This document shows, in pieces, positions 25,344 through 35,042 of a stretch of 64,000 nt of DNA; the stretch's first letter is position 1, and every line of letters begins with the position of its first letter. The stretch comes from Virgibacillus necropolis (GTDB lineage Bacteria; Bacillota; Bacilli; Bacillales; Amphibacillaceae). The position numbers and the translations under genes were made by a program. The DNA is taken from positions 3,596,001-3,660,000 of the forward strand of contig NZ_CP022437.1 in assembly GCF_002224365.1 (NCBI RefSeq), given 5' to 3'. The notes under the pieces were generated by a model. That model had not been told where the DNA came from, did not search any database, and worked only from the letters and a program-made list of their open reading frames with translations.

Positions 25344-25752
25344 TGCCCCTTTTTAATTTTTTTAATAATGAAAAAATACAGGTGATACATAACCATAAAT
25401 GATTGCTATACGAATAAAACTAAGAGTGGTTATAGGGTAGTAACTTATTACTGAGGATAGCTAGAAGCACTGTAGGAACAATTACGCGAACAACAGTATT
25501 AATGATATAGGAAAACACTCCCATTAATCAAACGGGCTTAAGCACGTTATAACAGTATAAAGTCCGTTGTACAAGCTTTAGGTGTGGGAAACCTTCACAT
25601 CCTTTCAATATTGGCACAAATACTTTAAATAACGCCATTATTATACATAAAAGTATTTATTTCACAGACTTTAAGCCTATTTACTATACCCCCCTTCCCT
25701 TTTTAGATCATGAAACCAAAAATGTCTATTTTGTGACATACATAATTATTAA
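25344..25752. other. Divergent intergenic region opuAC/marR, no gene seen
   Basis: About 400 bases of AT-rich DNA between the divergent opuAC and marR-type genes. I find no ORF with a ribosome site. A TATAAT-like hexamer on the minus strand (25640-25645) could begin a long 5'-UTR for opuAC, but it lacks a good -35. Osmotic control signals of opuA promoters cannot be read by eye. Confidence 0.5.
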
Positions 25753-25781
25753 TTGATTATCCATACTAATCTTGTTATTAT
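25753..25781 (+). promoter_or_regulatory. Sigma-A promoter of the marR-MMPL operon
   Basis: TTGATT (25753-25758), 17 bases, TATTAT (25776-25781). An imperfect palindrome AGTTCACTTGTTAAACT starts a few bases downstream, a plausible site for MarR autorepression. Confidence 0.6.
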
Positions 25782-25850
25782 AAAACAGTTCACTTGTTAA
25801 ACTATTCATCAATTGAACCTTTTTCACTTATTTGGAGGTGGTCTAAAATC

Positions 25851-26297
25851 ATGAATATTTATTTACTTATTAGTCGTTATCAAACTGCGATGAATACCAT
25901 TTACCGCGGTGTTAATAGTATTTTGAAGGAAAAGATACATTCGGATATTACAACGGATCAATTTTCTACTCTGCAATATATTAGAAATAATGAAAAATGT
26001 ATGAGTACAGATATCGCTAATGCATTTGGAGTTGGGAAGAGCGCTGTGACCGCCCAAATTAACCGGTTATTTGATAAAGGTCTCATCGAACGAAACCGGG
26101 ATCAATCAGATCGAAGAAATGTTTACTTAAACGTCACACCCAAAGGTTTGGATCTAGTCAATTTTACCGAAAAAGAAGTTTATGCAGTAATCGGGGACCA
26201 GCTTTCCCATTTTGATAAAGAAGAAATTACAATGTTTATCGAATCACTTGAAAAATTAGCAAACGTAATGGAAAGTGACAAAGGGGGAACACATTAA
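25851..26297 (+). CDS. MarR-family transcriptional regulator (YdgG-like)
   Basis: 148 residues with a winged helix-turn-helix in about 50-110: ATDIANAFGVGKSAVTAQINRLFDKGLIERNRDQSDRRNVYLNVT, including the wing motif DxRR. The start at 25851 has GGAGGTGG 9 bases upstream; the longer in-frame extension has none. Its stop overlaps the start of the MMPL exporter gene by one base, so it very probably represses that exporter. B. subtilis has the same gene pair as ydgG-ydgH. Confidence 0.88.
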   Translation: MNIYLLISRYQTAMNTIYRGVNSILKEKIHSDITTDQFSTLQYIRNNEKCMSTDIANAFGVGKSAVTAQINRLFDKGLIERNRDQSDRRNVYLNVTPKGLDLVNFTEKEVYAVIGDQLSHFDKEEITMFIESLEKLANVMESDKGGTH

Positions 26298-29200
26298 TGA
26301 AACAAATTATACGATTTCGTTGGCTCATTGCTATAGTTTGGGTAGCCATAGCAGCTGGGTTATTTATTTTTGCGCCAAACCTTCAAGAACTTGTGCGGGA
26401 GAAGGGGCAAATTTCTGTACCTGAAGACTCTCCATCACAAGAAGCAAGTGCACTAATCGAACAAATGTCAGCTGGTAACGGCGAGAATACAGCAAGTGCT
26501 GTCCTTGTTTTTCATGATGAAAACGGAATCGATAAAACAGAAAAACAAGAAGTCTCAAACGCTATTGATCAATTAAAAGAAAATAAAGGAAAGCTTGGTC
26601 TTTCCAACCTTTTAGCTTTTACAGAGGATCCAGCAATTGCAGAACAAACCGTGTCAGACGATGGTACAACTATTCTGGTGCCATTTGATGTCTCACTTGC
26701 TGACCAAGAAGTTGGAGCTACGCGTGAAAAAGTTTATAATACCGTTGATAATATTGATGTAGAGCACTACTTAACTGGTGAAGAATATATTCAACTTGAT
26801 ATAACGAAGAATTCAGAAGAAGGGTTAAAACGAACTGAAATCATCACGGTTGGATTGATTTTAATCATCCTATTTATCGTTTTTAAATCGTTAGTTGCAC
26901 CGTTTATTCCCTTACTAACAGTAGGTATTAGTTACCTTGCAGCCCAAGGAGTGGTTTCCATCCTTGCTGATAGTGTTGGATTTCCATTATCCACATTCAC
27001 GCAAATTTTCATGGTTGCCGTTATGTTTGGAATCGGAACAGACTATTGCATTTTATTAATTAGTAGATTTAAAGAAGAAATCGCGCATCACGATTCCATT
27101 AAGGATGCCGTGCTAGCAACCTATAAATCAGCTGGTAAAACAATCTTTTTTGCTGGATTAGCAGTATTAGTTGGCTTCTCTGCAATTGGATTATCAACCT
27201 TTTCACTATACCAATCTGCCGTAGCCGTTGCAGTGGGTGTAGCGGTTGTTTTAATCGCTTTAGCAACGCTCGTACCATTTTTTCTTGTCGTTTTAGGTAA
27301 AAAACTTTTCTGGCCATTTGATAAAAATGTCTCTCATAAAGAAAGTAAATTATGGAAGTCTGCTGGATTATTTGCATGGGGTCGTCCTGTGATTTCACTA
27401 CTTATCGTAGCAGTAATTACCCTACCTTTTTTATTTACCTTTGATGGGGATAAATCATACAATTCCCTTCAAGAAATCGGGGATGAATATGGTTCCGTAA
27501 AGGCGTTTAATTGGATTGCGCACAGCTTTGGCCCAGGACAAACGATGCCAACGACTGTTGTCCTGGAAACAGATGAACCCATTGATTCTGTAGAGGAATT
27601 TCAGGATATTGCAACATTATCACAAGAAATTGCCCAAATGGATGGTGTTGATCAGGTTAGAAGCGCAACAAGACCTGCTGGTGAAATCATTGAAGACTTT
27701 TTGGTCAAAAATCAAACTGGTCAATTAGCTGGTGGAATTAGTCAAAGTACGGAAGGAATAAAAGAAATTCAAGAAGGTCTTGCAAAAGCTGCCGAGGAAT
27801 TGGAAAATGCGACACCTGAACTTGAGGAAGCACAAAATGGTGTGGACCAGTTAATGGAAGGCACGCAAGCTGCAAATAACGGTATTGGAGATATCAGTGC
27901 TGCTCTAACAAAAATCCAAAACGGTATCCAATCTGGATCTCAAGGTGCTACAGAAATTAAAAATAATCTGCAGACAATTAAAGGTAACTTGGATAAAACG
28001 ATTGCAGGAAACCGTCAGCTGTTGGATGGCTATCAACAGCTTGCTGATGGACTCGGCGATTTCGGTAACACACAAAGTGCCGATGTACAGCAACTTGATA
28101 AACTAACAGGTGCATTACAGGGTGCGAAACAAAGCATCGAAAATGCAAAAAATATTGCAGTTGAATCAAATCCAGACCTTGGTAACGAGGGGTCTGAGTA
28201 TATGAAACAATACAATACATCAATCGCTCAATTAGATGGAGCTATAGGTGGTATTAATCAATTAAAAGAACAACTTGGAAAGCTCGCAGGTGCACAAACG
28301 CAAATTGAGAACAATGTTATCGCACCCCTGAACGAATTGAATGCTGGGTTTAGTGATTCTATCGCAGGTCAAGAGCAACTATCACAAGGACTCGGCCAGC
28401 TAATTGGTGGTATTGAGCAATTACAATCAGGTTTAAATCAAGCAGCAAGTGGTCAGGGTCAAGTGATAAATAATATTCCAAGCCTGCAAGATGGCCTATC
28501 ACAAGTATATGGTGGCCAGGAAGAATTGAAGACGGCATTTGCTGACATGCAAGATCAACTTGGACAATTATCGACAGGGCTTGGAGAAAGTTCTGACGGA
28601 TTACAACAAATTTATGATGGCCTCTCAGAGGTAGAACGTTACCTTGGGGATTTCAACACTGAGGGAAGTAATCCTGCGGTTGTCATACCAGAACAAGCCT
28701 TGGAAAGCGAAGCATTTGTGGAAGGAACCAAACCATATATTTCAGATGATAAAACGATCACGAAATTTGATGTAGTGTTAAAGAATAACCCATATTCGAC
28801 TGAAGCAGTCAATATGGTAGATAAGATTGAGGATACAGTTAATGATGCAAAAGATGGCACTGTATTTGCTGATAGTGATCCGAAGCTTGGTGGTATAAGC
28901 AGTACAAATAACGATCTTCAAAATATCTCAGATGCCGATTATTCTCGAACCGTCACGCTTATGATTATCGGTCTGTTCATTGTACTTGTGTTCATGTTAC
29001 GATCCATCATCATTCCAGTTTACTTGATTGGATCACTTGTTTTAACGTATTTCACATCTCTTGGTGTTGCAGAAGTTATTTTTGTAAACATCCTTGGGTA
29101 TGATGGATTATCATGGGCAATCCCATTCTTTGGATTTGTTATGTTAATGGCGCTTGGAATTGATTACAGTATATTCTTAATGGATCGTTTCAAGGAATAT

Positions 29201-29449
29201 AAAGAGATTCCAATAAAAGACGCGTTAATTAACTCGATGAAAAACATGGGAACCGTTATTATTTCAGCAGCTGTTATTTTAGGCGGTACATTTGGGGCAA
29301 TGCTTCCATCAGGCGTATTATCACTTTTGCAAATCGCAACAGTGGTTCTAACAGGATTATTCCTTTATGCCTTTGTCATGTTACCATTATTCGTACCAGT
29401 CATGGTCCGACTTTTCGGCAAAGTAAACTGGTGGCCGTTTAGAAGATAA
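26297..29449 (+). CDS. MMPL/RND-family exporter with long coiled-coil insert (YdgH-like)
   Basis: 1050 residues. Two MMPL membrane blocks, each of about five to six helices, lie near 180-390 and 880-1045, each preceded by an external domain. Asp-Tyr motifs in the pore (GIGTDYCILLISRF near 248 and ALGIDYSIFLMDRF near 950) are the family's proton-relay signature. Between the blocks, about 480-810 is a hydrophilic, Gln/Gly-rich heptad region with recurring QL-x2-GL and ALQG units, a predicted long extracellular coiled coil. It is encoded directly after its MarR regulator. Probable export of toxic amphiphiles or lipids; substrate unknown. Confidence 0.88.
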   Translation: MKQIIRFRWLIAIVWVAIAAGLFIFAPNLQELVREKGQISVPEDSPSQEASALIEQMSAGNGENTASAVLVFHDENGIDKTEKQEVSNAIDQLKENKGKLGLSNLLAFTEDPAIAEQTVSDDGTTILVPFDVSLADQEVGATREKVYNTVDNIDVEHYLTGEEYIQLDITKNSEEGLKRTEIITVGLILIILFIVFKSLVAPFIPLLTVGISYLAAQGVVSILADSVGFPLSTFTQIFMVAVMFGIGTDYCILLISRFKEEIAHHDSIKDAVLATYKSAGKTIFFAGLAVLVGFSAIGLSTFSLYQSAVAVAVGVAVVLIALATLVPFFLVVLGKKLFWPFDKNVSHKESKLWKSAGLFAWGRPVISLLIVAVITLPFLFTFDGDKSYNSLQEIGDEYGSVKAFNWIAHSFGPGQTMPTTVVLETDEPIDSVEEFQDIATLSQEIAQMDGVDQVRSATRPAGEIIEDFLVKNQTGQLAGGISQSTEGIKEIQEGLAKAAEELENATPELEEAQNGVDQLMEGTQAANNGIGDISAALTKIQNGIQSGSQGATEIKNNLQTIKGNLDKTIAGNRQLLDGYQQLADGLGDFGNTQSADVQQLDKLTGALQGAKQSIENAKNIAVESNPDLGNEGSEYMKQYNTSIAQLDGAIGGINQLKEQLGKLAGAQTQIENNVIAPLNELNAGFSDSIAGQEQLSQGLGQLIGGIEQLQSGLNQAASGQGQVINNIPSLQDGLSQVYGGQEELKTAFADMQDQLGQLSTGLGESSDGLQQIYDGLSEVERYLGDFNTEGSNPAVVIPEQALESEAFVEGTKPYISDDKTITKFDVVLKNNPYSTEAVNMVDKIEDTVNDAKDGTVFADSDPKLGGISSTNNDLQNISDADYSRTVTLMIIGLFIVLVFMLRSIIIPVYLIGSLVLTYFTSLGVAEVIFVNILGYDGLSWAIPFFGFVMLMALGIDYSIFLMDRFKEYKEIPIKDALINSMKNMGTVIISAAVILGGTFGAMLPSGVLSLLQIATVVLTGLFLYAFVMLPLFVPVMVRLFGKVNWWPFRR

Positions 29450-29457
29450 TTTAAGTG

Positions 29458-29490
29458 AAACAACCCATTCTTTAGGAATGGGTTGTTTTT
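29458..29490 (+). terminator. Terminator of the marR-MMPL operon
   Basis: Perfect stem AAACAACCCATTC/GAATGGGTTGTTT with a short loop and a T-run directly after the MMPL stop codon. Confidence 0.92.
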
Positions 29491-29524
29491 TTGTTAGAAG
29501 CATTGTTGAAAGTTTCCAACCGCC

Positions 29525-29672
29525 TCTGAACAGTCGCCTCCGCTTTTCTTTGGCTAGCTGCGGCTCCTAGAAGCTGCCGTCATAAGCAATTGACACTCCA
29601 AACGCCATAGACCAGGCGTTTTACGGTCTCTCGCTTATGCGTCCGCTTCTGAACAGTCGCCTCCGCTTTTCT
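29525..29672. repeat. Intergenic repeat with 25-bp direct repeats downstream of murG
   Basis: The 25-base sequence beginning TCTGAACAGTCGCCTCCGCT occurs at 29525-29549 and again at 29648-29672, bracketing a structured segment (AAACGCC..GGCGTTTT). On the minus strand the copies read as AAAAGCGGAGGCGACTG, the style of the AAAAGCGCAAGCGC repeats seen elsewhere here. The right copy touches the murG stop codon. Confidence 0.7.
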
Positions 29673-30741
29673 ATTTACTATTATTTTTTATGATTTCTAT
29701 TACGCGGTCTTTTGATTTTGCGCTTTGGTAGGATTCCATATTGGTTTTCATGATTAATTCATGGTCTTTTAATTGAAGCAGTTCTTGCACAAGCGTTTCT
29801 TCATTCAACTTTTCTTCTTCCATTACACGTGCATACCTTTTCTCAGCAAAGGACTTTGCATTAATAATTTGGTCTCCCCTGCTTGACCCTTTAGACAATG
29901 GGATTAATAACATCGGAATTTTTAAAGACAAAAATTCAAATATAGCGTTCGAACCAGCTCGCGACAAGACAAAGTCAGTTGCTGCGAAAAGATCCTTCAG
30001 CTCTTCGTTTACATATTCAAATTGGATGTAGCCAGATCGGTTAAATTCGGGTTCTGTTTTCCCAATACCACAAACATGAATAATTTGGAATTCATTTAAC
30101 AACTTATCTAGACTAGCGCGTACACTATCATTAATTTTTTTCGAACCACCGCTACCACCCATAATAAGTAAGACAGGCTTCTTGTTTGTGAAACCACAAA
30201 ATGCTAATCCTTTTTTTTCATTTCCTTGGAAAAGTTCGTCACGGACTACTGCACCAACATATTCTGCCTTTTGTTCAGGTAGATATTCCATGGTTTCTGG
30301 AAATGTTGCCAGTACTTTTTTAACAAATGGTATTGCGATCTTATTGGCCAGACCAGGTGTGAAATCAGATTCATGGATGACGGCAGGTACCCGCCGCACT
30401 TTTGCAGCCAATACAACTGGGACAGATACAAATCCACCTTTCGAAAAAATAATCGAGGGTTTACTTTTACCAATAATTCGCCATGCTTGCATCGTTCCTT
30501 TTAACACCTTAAACGGATCCTTCAAATTTTCCTTGGACATATAACGACGAAGTTTTCCAGTAGAAATTGGATGATACGTTACACCATCCAACTGTTCAAT
30601 TAGCTTTCTTTCTATTCCATCCTTTGAACCGATATAATTAATTTCCCATCCCTCTCGCTTGAAGATGGGAATAACTGCTAAATTTACAATAACATGACCG
30701 GCTGTTCCTCCGCCTGTAAACAGAATACTTTTTTTATTCAT
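29671..30741 (-). CDS. murG: UDP-GlcNAc:undecaprenyl-PP-MurNAc-pentapeptide GlcNAc transferase (MurG-type)
   Basis: Peripheral membrane GT28 glycosyltransferase that converts lipid I to lipid II, 356 residues. The N-terminal TGGGTAGHV loop (9-17), KGGFVSVPVVLAA near 100, HESDFTPG near 122 and the UDP-GlcNAc-binding RAGSNAIFEFLSL near 263 are all present, as is PLSKGSSRGDQIINA. The sequence is closer in my recollection to the staphylococcal MurG type than to B. subtilis MurG. It stands alone, outside any division/cell-wall cluster, so a second copy may exist elsewhere. The start at 30741 is chosen because it begins right at the first beta strand; the ribosome site is weak. Confidence 0.85.
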   Translation of the reverse strand: MNKKSILFTGGGTAGHVIVNLAVIPIFKREGWEINYIGSKDGIERKLIEQLDGVTYHPISTGKLRRYMSKENLKDPFKVLKGTMQAWRIIGKSKPSIIFSKGGFVSVPVVLAAKVRRVPAVIHESDFTPGLANKIAIPFVKKVLATFPETMEYLPEQKAEYVGAVVRDELFQGNEKKGLAFCGFTNKKPVLLIMGGSGGSKKINDSVRASLDKLLNEFQIIHVCGIGKTEPEFNRSGYIQFEYVNEELKDLFAATDFVLSRAGSNAIFEFLSLKIPMLLIPLSKGSSRGDQIINAKSFAEKRYARVMEEEKLNEETLVQELLQLKDHELIMKTNMESYQSAKSKDRVIEIIKNNSK

Positions 30742-30854
30742 TAATAGTACGTCCCTTCTTTCGCAATACGAAGTAAAACGGTATAATTGCACTTATAATT
30801 CTTTACAATCACTACTTTATACTAGTAGAAAATCATAGAAAAAGGAAGACATTT

Positions 30855-32213
30855 ATGTATGAAACTTCGACGATAAAAGAAAAATTAAAGCTGTTTACAA
30901 TTATTCTTATACCAATTCTAGTTACGCAAGTCAGCATGTATTTAATGAACTTTTTCGATACAGTGATGTCTGGGCAGGCTGGCGCTACAGATCTTGCCGG
31001 TGTGGCAATTGGATCTAGTCTTTGGGTACCCATCTTCACTGGAATTAATGGTGTTCTTCTCGCCATTACACCAATCATCGCACATTTAATTGGCGCAAAG
31101 GCTGATCATGCTATTGCGAAAAAAGTTCAACAAGGTGTTTATTTGGCTTTGGCACTTGCAATCCTTGTTGTCGTCATAGGAGCTTTTTCATTAAATCCTA
31201 TTTTACAGGCGATGGACTTGGAATCGGAAGTAAGACATACTGCGAAATTTTATATTATTTGGCTTGTGACAGGAATTGTACCTTTATTCATTTTTAATAC
31301 ATTACGCTGTTTTATTGATGCACTTGGTCAAACACGTATATCTATGGTCATTATTTTAATCGCTTTACCGATAAATATATTCTTTAACTATATATTTATT
31401 TTCGGTAAATTTGGTATTCCAGCATTTGGGGGAATTGGGGCTGGAATTGCTACTGCACTCACCTATTGGATCGTTTGCTTTATTGCATTTGGAATTTTAT
31501 TTAACATGCATCCTTTTCGAGAATACAATCTTTTTAAAAATTGGGTAAAGCCATCGTTAGTTGATTGGTGGGAGCAGTTAAAAATTGGTATTCCAATTGG
31601 GGTTTCCATCTTTTTCGAGACTAGTATCTTTTCAGCTGTGACCATATTTATGAGCGTGTACAGCACATATACAATTGCAGCACACCAAGCGGCAATTAAC
31701 TTTGCTTCTTTATTATATATGATTCCATTAAGTGTAGGAATTGGACTTACGATTGCGGTAGGCTATGAAATTGGTGGTAAGCGATTTGCCGATGCTAGGA
31801 CATATGGATACATTGGAATTAGTGGTGGTATATTTATTGCCATTTTTGCTGGGCTTGTTTTATACATGTTTAATGACATGGTAGCGAACCTTTATACAGA
31901 TAATGAAGAGGTAGTGGAATTAACAAAACAGTTTATCTACTATGCAATCTTTTTCCAACTGGCCGATGCTTTTGCCGCTCCTATTCAAGGTGCATTGCGG
32001 GGATATAAAGATGTAAATGTAACACTAATTACATCATTTGTTTCCTATTGGATCATTGGCTTACCTAGCGGTTGGTTACTAGCTAACTACACGTCGCTTG
32101 AACCATTTGGCTATTGGGTCGGTATTATTATTGGACTAAGCTGTGGCGCAGTTGCCTTGCTTTGGCGTTTATTGCATCTACAAAAAAACAAAAAGATACA
32201 ACGAGCTAACTAG
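30855..32213 (+). CDS. MATE-family multidrug efflux transporter
   Basis: 452 residues, twelve predicted transmembrane helices in two homologous halves, the standard MATE layout. The first half begins with MNFFDTVMSGQAGATDLAGVAIGSS near 32-56, the family hallmark, and the matching element of the second half starts near 255. It couples drug export to Na+ or H+ entry. The gene is divergent from murG and shares a bidirectional terminator with the convergent aldehyde dehydrogenase gene. AAAGGAAG lies upstream of the ATG. Confidence 0.92.
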   Translation: MYETSTIKEKLKLFTIILIPILVTQVSMYLMNFFDTVMSGQAGATDLAGVAIGSSLWVPIFTGINGVLLAITPIIAHLIGAKADHAIAKKVQQGVYLALALAILVVVIGAFSLNPILQAMDLESEVRHTAKFYIIWLVTGIVPLFIFNTLRCFIDALGQTRISMVIILIALPINIFFNYIFIFGKFGIPAFGGIGAGIATALTYWIVCFIAFGILFNMHPFREYNLFKNWVKPSLVDWWEQLKIGIPIGVSIFFETSIFSAVTIFMSVYSTYTIAAHQAAINFASLLYMIPLSVGIGLTIAVGYEIGGKRFADARTYGYIGISGGIFIAIFAGLVLYMFNDMVANLYTDNEEVVELTKQFIYYAIFFQLADAFAAPIQGALRGYKDVNVTLITSFVSYWIIGLPSGWLLANYTSLEPFGYWVGIIIGLSCGAVALLWRLLHLQKNKKIQRAN

Positions 32214-32233
32214 TAGCCCGTTGTATCTTTTTC
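32190..32233. terminator. Bidirectional terminator between the MATE and aldehyde dehydrogenase genes
   Basis: 13-base stem AAAAGATACAACG/CGTTGTATCTTTT with flanking T-runs on both strands. The left arm overlaps the last codons of the MATE gene. Confidence 0.88.
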
Positions 32234-32242
32234 TTAAAACAC

Positions 32243-33667
32243 TTATGATGAAAGACCTAAGATAGCTTTCGTTTCGAGGTATTCTTCAATACCGAAATCG
32301 CCCCATTCTCTTCCGATACCAGATTGCTTATAGCCACCAAACGGTGCAGAGAAGTCTGCCCCAGCATTATTGACAGTTACTCGACCAGCTTTTATACTTG
32401 TTGCTACTTTACGTAATGTTTCATTATCATTTCCAATCACATAACCAGCTAGTCCGTACACGGTGTCATTTGCAATTTCAATTGCTTCGTCGACCGTTTC
32501 GTACGTGATAATGGACATTACTGGTCCAAAAATTTCTTCCTGCGCGATGACCATGTTGTTTATAACATCTGTAAAAATAGTTGGTCGAGCATAGTATCCT
32601 TTTTCAATACCTTCTGGCTTACCAGTACCACCAGCAATAAGGGTTGCACCTTCACTAATTCCTTTTTCGATATAAGACTGAACAGTATCCCATTGTTTTT
32701 TAGCAACGAGTGGACCTATGAATGACTTCTCACGAGGGTCACCAACAGGGAATTTTGGTAGCACGTTCTTGACCGCTTCTTCAAATTCTTCCTTAATAGA
32801 AGCAGGTACAATAATGCGTGTAGCCGCAGAGCAAACCTGACCCGTATTCATTGCAATATGATTAACAGCTGCTTTAGCCGCTTGTTCTATATCTGCATCC
32901 TCTAGTACAACCAGAGGGGATTTCCCTCCTAGCTCAAGCGCGAAGTTCTTAATTGTCTTGGCTGCATTTTCCATAATCTTTTGCCCAGTGCCAACAGAGC
33001 CTGTAAAGGAAACGAAATCAATGTCAGGATGAGAACTAATACCATCCCCAATCACAGAACCTGAACCATTAACAAGGTTAAAGACACCTTTAGGAACGCC
33101 AGCAGCATCAAAAATCTCCGCTAAAATAATCGCAGCAAATGGTGTCAATTCAGATGGTTTTAACACAACTGGGCTTCCTGCTGCAAATGCACTTGCAATC
33201 TTGGTTGACGTTTGATTTGTTGGAAAGTTCCATGGTGTAATAAGCCCACTAACACCTACTGTATCCTTTACAATTGTATGGTCACCACGATCCTCGGTAA
33301 ATGAAAACTCTTTAAGTGATTTTGCAGCTTGCGAAAAATGCGCATAGCCCATTTGATAGTGAACCTTTTCTGAAATATTAAGCGGTGCTCCTAGTTCATC
33401 AGTCATGGTTTCAATGAGATCCTCTTTACGTTTTTCATATTCAGCGGTAATCTTCTCAAGCATTTTTATTCGTTCTTCTTTAGTTGTTTGTGAAAAAGAA
33501 GGAAGCGCTACTCGTGCAGCTTCTACTGCCTTATCCAAATCTTCTTTAGTACCTAGACTGATTTTCCCCATTACTTCTTCTGTTGCTGGGTTAATGACCT
33601 CTTCCGTATCAGTGCCGGTTGATTCTACCCATTCGCCATTAATATAATGTTTCAATTGGTTACGCAT
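32243..33667 (-). CDS. NAD(P)-dependent aldehyde dehydrogenase
   Basis: 474 residues, the normal length of a class 3-like ALDH. The catalytic cysteine lies in [11 protein letters not shown] near 283, the general-base glutamate in LELGGKSP near 250 and the oxyanion Asn in [10 protein letters not shown] near 150. The C-terminal [15 protein letters not shown] motif is intact. It oxidises aldehydes to carboxylic acids; the substrate is unknown and betaine aldehyde dehydrogenase is possible but not shown, as no gbsB-like partner is next to it. The ATG at 33667 has GGAG 10 bases upstream; the ATG at 33676 is too close to the ribosome site. Single-gene unit. Confidence 0.9.
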   Translation of the reverse strand: MRNQLKHYINGEWVESTGTDTEEVINPATEEVMGKISLGTKEDLDKAVEAARVALPSFSQTTKEERIKMLEKITAEYEKRKEDLIETMTDELGAPLNISEKVHYQMGYAHFSQAAKSLKEFSFTEDRGDHTIVKDTVGVSGLITPWNFPTNQTSTKIASAFAAGSPVVLKPSELTPFAAIILAEIFDAAGVPKGVFNLVNGSGSVIGDGISSHPDIDFVSFTGSVGTGQKIMENAAKTIKNFALELGGKSPLVVLEDADIEQAAKAAVNHIAMNTGQVCSAATRIIVPASIKEEFEEAVKNVLPKFPVGDPREKSFIGPLVAKKQWDTVQSYIEKGISEGATLIAGGTGKPEGIEKGYYARPTIFTDVINNMVIAQEEIFGPVMSIITYETVDEAIEIANDTVYGLAGYVIGNDNETLRKVATSIKAGRVTVNNAGADFSAPFGGYKQSGIGREWGDFGIEEYLETKAILGLSS

Positions 33668-33785
33668 CGTAAACATTCTCCTTTTATTTAAACAATACTA
33701 GTTTTTATGCTTAGATTATTTGTTTGTTTCTAGTGAGTATATTACCGTAATTGACTCAGTTAAAACATACAACGTTCAAGAATGC

Positions 33786-34292
33786 TTACTGTAAAATTTC
33801 CTTTATAGTTGATAAAACCTCTTTAAGTTCAGCAGCTTTTCCCGATTGATCTAACGTAAACCATGATATCCCAGGAATAAATAAAACAAAGCATCCTATT
33901 ACCATAGCTATTGTCCATTTAGGAAAAGCAGCAGGGTCTTTTATCATCACGCCAAGAACTAACGAAATAACGGCAGTAAAGACGCCTATGATAAAAGGTG
34001 ACGGAAAGCTAATTTTATTTATGTCGTCTAGATAAGTAATTAGAGAATTAACCTTAACTTTTAATAGCTTTTTTTCTTGCATACTCAACTCATCTAATTT
34101 TCTATCTAGCAATGGTAAATTTCTATAGAAAGTTAGACTATATTTTTTATTATTCCGGCGCTGGTTCTCATTGGTAGACTTAATAAGATGGCTTTGTAAC
34201 TTCAGAAGAAACTTTTCTGTTTCGGGTTCTTTTAAGATATCTCTTAATTCTTTACTAATCCCACTAGTTGATTCCAAATTAAACAACTCCAA
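33786..34292 (-). CDS. Unknown protein with two membrane helices
   Basis: 168 residues. The first 100 are soluble, helical and charged (LDRKLDELSMQEKKLLKVKVNSL). Two hydrophobic segments follow near 100-118 (IIGVFTAVISLVLGVM) and 125-148 (TIAMVIGCFVLFIPGISWF), and a short charged tail ends the protein. I do not recognise a family. The codon use is like its neighbours. It is a single gene with repeat-rich DNA upstream, and the ATG at 34292 has no strong ribosome site. Confidence 0.6.
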   Translation of the reverse strand: MELFNLESTSGISKELRDILKEPETEKFLLKLQSHLIKSTNENQRRNNKKYSLTFYRNLPLLDRKLDELSMQEKKLLKVKVNSLITYLDDINKISFPSPFIIGVFTAVISLVLGVMIKDPAAFPKWTIAMVIGCFVLFIPGISWFTLDQSGKAAELKEVLSTIKEILQ

Positions 34293-34395
34293 AATAGATT
34301 TCGTATGTAGATAATAATCTACCTACATAAACTATTCTATTAAGGTTAAAATTAGTTTATAACTGGAAATCATATTATCTTCCTCATAGCTTAAT

Positions 34396-34599
34396 AAGAA
34401 AAGCGCAAGCGCCCGTTTAGCAACGTACAAACTGGAGCACTCCGCAATGAGATAAAGGAAACATGCCCCTGCAACAGGGGTATGCCGACGCTGGGCGGCA
34501 AGCTCGCCTTTAGTCGGCCTTCCTTTCTCAACAACCGATGTTGACTTATCGTAGTGGAGGAGTGTGAAGTTTGCTAGTTGCTGGGCGCTGGAGCTAGAC
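34396..34599. repeat. GCGCAAGCGC repeat, copy B (about 204 bp)
   Basis: Begins AAGAAAAGCGCAAGCGCCCG and ends GGGCGCTGGAGCTAGAC, sharing the ends of copy A at 20993-21113 but with a different interior, which contains the hairpin CCCCTG..CAGGGG and GCCGACGC..GTCGGC. The open reading frame covering it on the minus strand is a by-product. Confidence 0.82.
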
Positions 34600-34657
34600 A
34601 TGACCGTTGATATAAGTAAGCTTAATAGAGCCAAATTTTATACTTTCCTTAAATATC

Positions 34658-34681
34658 AAAAAAGCGAGGAAACTCCTCGCT
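34658..34681 (-). terminator. Isolated intrinsic terminator in the repeat-rich spacer
   Basis: Stem AGCGAGGA/TCCTCGCT with a T-run on the minus strand, not next to any gene stop. It may protect the downstream gene from transcription arising in the repeats. Confidence 0.7.
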
Positions 34682-34691
34682 CCTGTTAATT

Positions 34692-34968
34692 AGGCTGCTG
34701 AAAAAGTGGTGGATTTTAAAAATTTAACTTTTCACCTTAACTTAGCATCTCGAATATACGGAGACTCCTCGAAAAAGAAAAGCACTTTTTCTTCGTGCGA
34801 TGCCTTTTCAGGGGAGCATTCCTTATCCTGCGGGAAGTAAGAGATCGACGAGACCCCGCAGGACGGCAGTCCGAGGAGGCTCGTCACTCGCCCGCGGAAA
34901 GCGCAGTATATTCGAGATGCGATGGTAGATCCACATATTTTGTACCATATTTAACTTTTCAGTGGCCT
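34692..34968. repeat. GC-rich repeat related to the 15 kb element
   Basis: Imperfect outer inverted repeat AGGCTGCTGAAAAAGT/ACTTTTCAGTGGCCT encloses the modules CGGAGACTCC, CCTGCGGGAAGTAAGAGAT, GACGAGACCCCGCAGGACGG, GAGGAGGCTCGTC and CCCGCGGAAAGCGCAG, the same order as the right module of 15021-15488. An inner pair CATCTCGAATATAC..GTATATTCGAGATG closes the fold. Confidence 0.8.
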
Positions 34969-35002
34969 CCCTGTTAACCTTCTAGTGTCTTTAACTTTAC
35001 CA

Positions 35003-35034
35003 CCAAAAAAACCGCCTAAATCTTAGACGGTTTT
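35003..35034 (-). terminator. Terminator of the nucleoside transporter gene
   Basis: Stem AAAACCGTCTAA/TTTAGGCGGTTTT (one G-U) with a run of T on the minus strand, 9 bases past the stop codon. Confidence 0.88.
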
Positions 35035-35042
35035 CTCCATGT

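Noticed and set aside
32243-33667. Betaine aldehyde dehydrogenase (gbsA) as the function of the aldehyde dehydrogenase gene
   Set aside because: Tempting beside opuA in a halotolerant organism, but no choline/alcohol dehydrogenase partner or GbsR-like regulator is adjacent and the motifs are generic.
34332-34634. 100-residue minus-strand frame upstream of the unknown membrane protein
   Set aside because: It coincides with the GCGCAAGCGC repeat and its sequence is determined by the hairpin arms; no ribosome site.
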